In this document: piece after piece, positions 31,667 through 33,390 of the stretch
How positions within the stretch are numbered: position 1 is the stretch's first letter
How the letters are laid out: each line of letters begins with the position of its first letter
Assembly (NCBI GenBank): GCA_002700465.1
Contig: PADT01000013.1
Location: forward strand, 1-33,390
DNA: 33,390 bases
Direction: 5' to 3'
From: Flavobacteriaceae bacterium
GTDB lineage: Bacteria; Bacteroidota; Bacteroidia; Flavobacteriales; Flavobacteriaceae
Made by a program: the position numbers and the translations under genes
The notes under the pieces: generated by a model
Databases searched by the model: none
The model's input: the letters and a program-made list of their open reading frames with translations, nothing else
What the model was told of the DNA's origin: nothing

Positions 31667-33390
31667 TTGGAAAAAAAAGTAACTCCCTTAATGCGTCAGT
31701 ACTATAAAGTAAAGGATAAATATCCTGATGCCTTACTACTGTTTAGAGTTGGCGATTTTTATGAAACATTTCATGATGATGCAGTTAAGGCTTCTGCTAT
31801 TTTAGGAATAATTTTAACTAAACGTGGAGCTGGAAGTAACAGCGAAACAAAACTGGCAGGATTTCCACATCATTCACTAAACACTTATTTACATAAATTA
31901 GTTAAAGCTGGAGAGCGTGTCGCTATATGTGAGCAATTAGAAGATCCAAAAAAAACTAAAACTATTGTTAAAAGAGGAGTTACTGAACTAATCACACCTG
32001 GGGTTGCGTTAAATGACGGTATTTTAGATCAAAAATCTAATAATTTTTTAGCATCGGTTTTTAATTTAAAAAATAATTATGGAATATCTTTTTTGGATAT
32101 TTCAACTGGAGAACTATTAGTAGCTGAGGGAAATATAGAATATATTAAAAACCTTCTTTCTAGTTACGATGCTAAAGAGATTTTAGTTTGTAAAAAAAAT
32201 AAATCCGCTTTTATAAATGAATTTGGAAATTACAGCTCTGTATTTTATTTTGATGATTGGGTTTTTAAGAAAGACTTTGCTTTAGAAAAAATTAAAAATC
32301 ATTTCAATATTTCTAGTTTAAAAGGATTTGGAATTAGTGAAAATAACATAGGACTTTTAGCCTGTGGATCAATTTTACATTATTTAGATGAAACCCAACA
32401 TAATAAATTAGAACATATTACTAAAATAAATCAGATAATCGACAGTAGTCATGTTTGGATGGATCAATTTACGGTTTCTAATTTAGAATTGATACATAGT
32501 AATTCTAATGATGGTAAATCACTTATTGACGTAATTGATTATACATCAAGCCCAATGGGTGCAAGGATGTTAAAAAGATGGCTTATTCATCCCTTACTTG
32601 ATTTGAAAAAATTAAATTTTAGACATAGTTCAGTTGATGAAATAATAAAAAATAAAGACTTGTTATTTAGTCTTCAATCGGAATTACGATCACTTTCAGA
32701 TTTAGAAAGAATAATTGCTAAAGTCGTTACTTTTAAAATTTCACCCAGAGAATTAGTTCAACTAAAAGAATCTTTAATTAAAGTCAAATCTATAAAAGAT
32801 CTCTTGTCAGAAAAGTCCTTAATAAATTTATTCAAAATTAATTCTTCTCTTGATTGCTGTGAATCTATAATAAAGTTGTTAGAACAAACTTTAAATAATG
32901 AAGCTCCGGTAAATATTAAAAAAGGAAATGTTATCAAAGAATACTTTAATTCAGAATTAGATGAATTGAGAAGTTTGTCTATTTCAGGGAAAGACTATTT
33001 AAACAAAATTTTAGAAAGAGAAAAAAACAATACTGGAATAACATCACTAAAAATAAGTTTTAATAACGTTTTTGGATATTTTATTGAGGTTAGAAACATA
33101 CATAAAGATAAAGTACCTGAGGATTGGATTCGTAAACAAACTTTAGTAAATGCTGAAAGATATATAACAAGTGAACTGAAAGATTATGAAGCTAAAATTT
33201 TAGGAGCTGAAGAAAAAATTTCAGTTCTAGAATCAAAGCTTTTTGAGGAGCTAATTATTAAATTAATTAAAGATGTAGAGGTGATTCAAAACAATTCTTT
33301 TTGGTTAGCTAATTTGGACTGTCTTGTCGGATTTGCAAATTTAGCTTTGAAAGCTAATTATACTAAGCCGACACTTAATAACTCCAAAGA
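31667..33390 (+). CDS. mutS: DNA mismatch repair protein MutS, 5' part (cut by window end)
   Basis: The first 574 codons of MutS run to the window end without a stop. I start at TTG 31667, which gives MEKKVTPLMRQYYKVKDKYP, the expected N-terminus for this family. An in-frame ATG exists only at 31691 (codon 9), and a stop lies upstream at 31619. The mismatch-reading Phe-x-Glu is Phe31 and Glu33 in GDFYETFHDDA; then LGIILTKRGAG, AGFPHHSLNTYLHKLVKAG, and RVAICEQLEDP with KRGVTELITPGV. The connector, core and clamp regions follow (SSPMGARMLKRWLIHPLLD; NVFGYFIEVRN). The ATPase domain lies outside the window. MutS finds base mismatches and recruits MutL. Confidence 0.96.
   Translation, partial: MEKKVTPLMRQYYKVKDKYPDALLLFRVGDFYETFHDDAVKASAILGIILTKRGAGSNSETKLAGFPHHSLNTYLHKLVKAGERVAICEQLEDPKKTKTIVKRGVTELITPGVALNDGILDQKSNNFLASVFNLKNNYGISFLDISTGELLVAEGNIEYIKNLLSSYDAKEILVCKKNKSAFINEFGNYSSVFYFDDWVFKKDFALEKIKNHFNISSLKGFGISENNIGLLACGSILHYLDETQHNKLEHITKINQIIDSSHVWMDQFTVSNLELIHSNSNDGKSLIDVIDYTSSPMGARMLKRWLIHPLLDLKKLNFRHSSVDEIIKNKDLLFSLQSELRSLSDLERIIAKVVTFKISPRELVQLKESLIKVKSIKDLLSEKSLINLFKINSSLDCCESIIKLLEQTLNNEAPVNIKKGNVIKEYFNSELDELRSLSISGKDYLNKILEREKNNTGITSLKISFNNVFGYFIEVRNIHKDKVPEDWIRKQTLVNAERYITSELKDYEAKILGAEEKISVLESKLFEELIIKLIKDVEVIQNNSFWLANLDCLVGFANLALKANYTKPTLNNSK

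Noticed and set aside
1-33390. tRNA, rRNA, CRISPR arrays, insertion sequences, phage or attachment sites
   Set aside because: Intergenic gaps are short and AT-rich. I found no cloverleaf-like GC stems, no regularly spaced repeats and no transposase or integrase frames.

Overview
The window looks like chromosomal core DNA from a marine or aquatic member of the Bacteroidota, most likely Flavobacteriia. The grounds are strong A+T richness throughout, no Shine-Dalgarno motifs in front of genes, several promoters of the Bacteroidota type (TAnnTTTG at -7, TTG near -33), and lineage-typical proteins and gene orders: paired COX3 genes beside SCO and DUF420, GH3 and DUF6089 proteins, uppS-bamA-ompH-ompH, and a folK-deoxynucleoside kinase fusion. 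I see no rRNA, tRNA, CRISPR array, insertion sequence, phage gene or attachment site. Genes are tightly packed, and no stretch over 300 bp lacks a gene.

Layout. (1) Positions 1-4386, + strand: a cytochrome oxidase block with the end of ctaB (heme O synthase), two subunit III proteins, subunit IV, a cysteine-free thioredoxin-fold-like protein, SCO, DUF420 and a 60-residue CxxC membrane protein. (2) 4387-6581: a PadR/PspC stress-type operon under a Bacteroidota promoter. A tandem 17-bp palindromic repeat sits just downstream of the -7 box. The operon includes a small lipoprotein and two candidate microproteins. (3) 6582-7475: a membrane protein and a winged-helix regulator. (4) 7594-13380: a complete MacB-like tripartite export cassette (ATPase, two different permeases, adaptor, TolC-like channel), followed without a gap by tsaB. 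(5) 14048-21971, - strand: nfu and murI, then, behind a terminator, the envelope block nadK, DUF6089, uppS, bamA and two ompH/skp genes. (6) 22038-26823, + strand: pdxJ, an alpha/beta hydrolase, and the proteostasis set tig-clpP-clpX. (7) 26820-33390: GH3 (-), DUF2797 (+), a queuosine-precursor transporter (-), the folK-dNK fusion (+), a TrmH-family methyltransferase (-) and the 5' two thirds of mutS (+, cut by the window end).

Most of this is housekeeping. I do not see a clearly new defence, mobile or biosynthetic system. The places most worth a second look are the PadR/PspC operon (tandem operator plus microproteins), the unusual assembly factors at the end of the oxidase cluster, the folK-dNK fusion, and the streamlined genome architecture: all four convergent gene pairs overlap at their 3' ends, and several promoters lie almost on the start codon.
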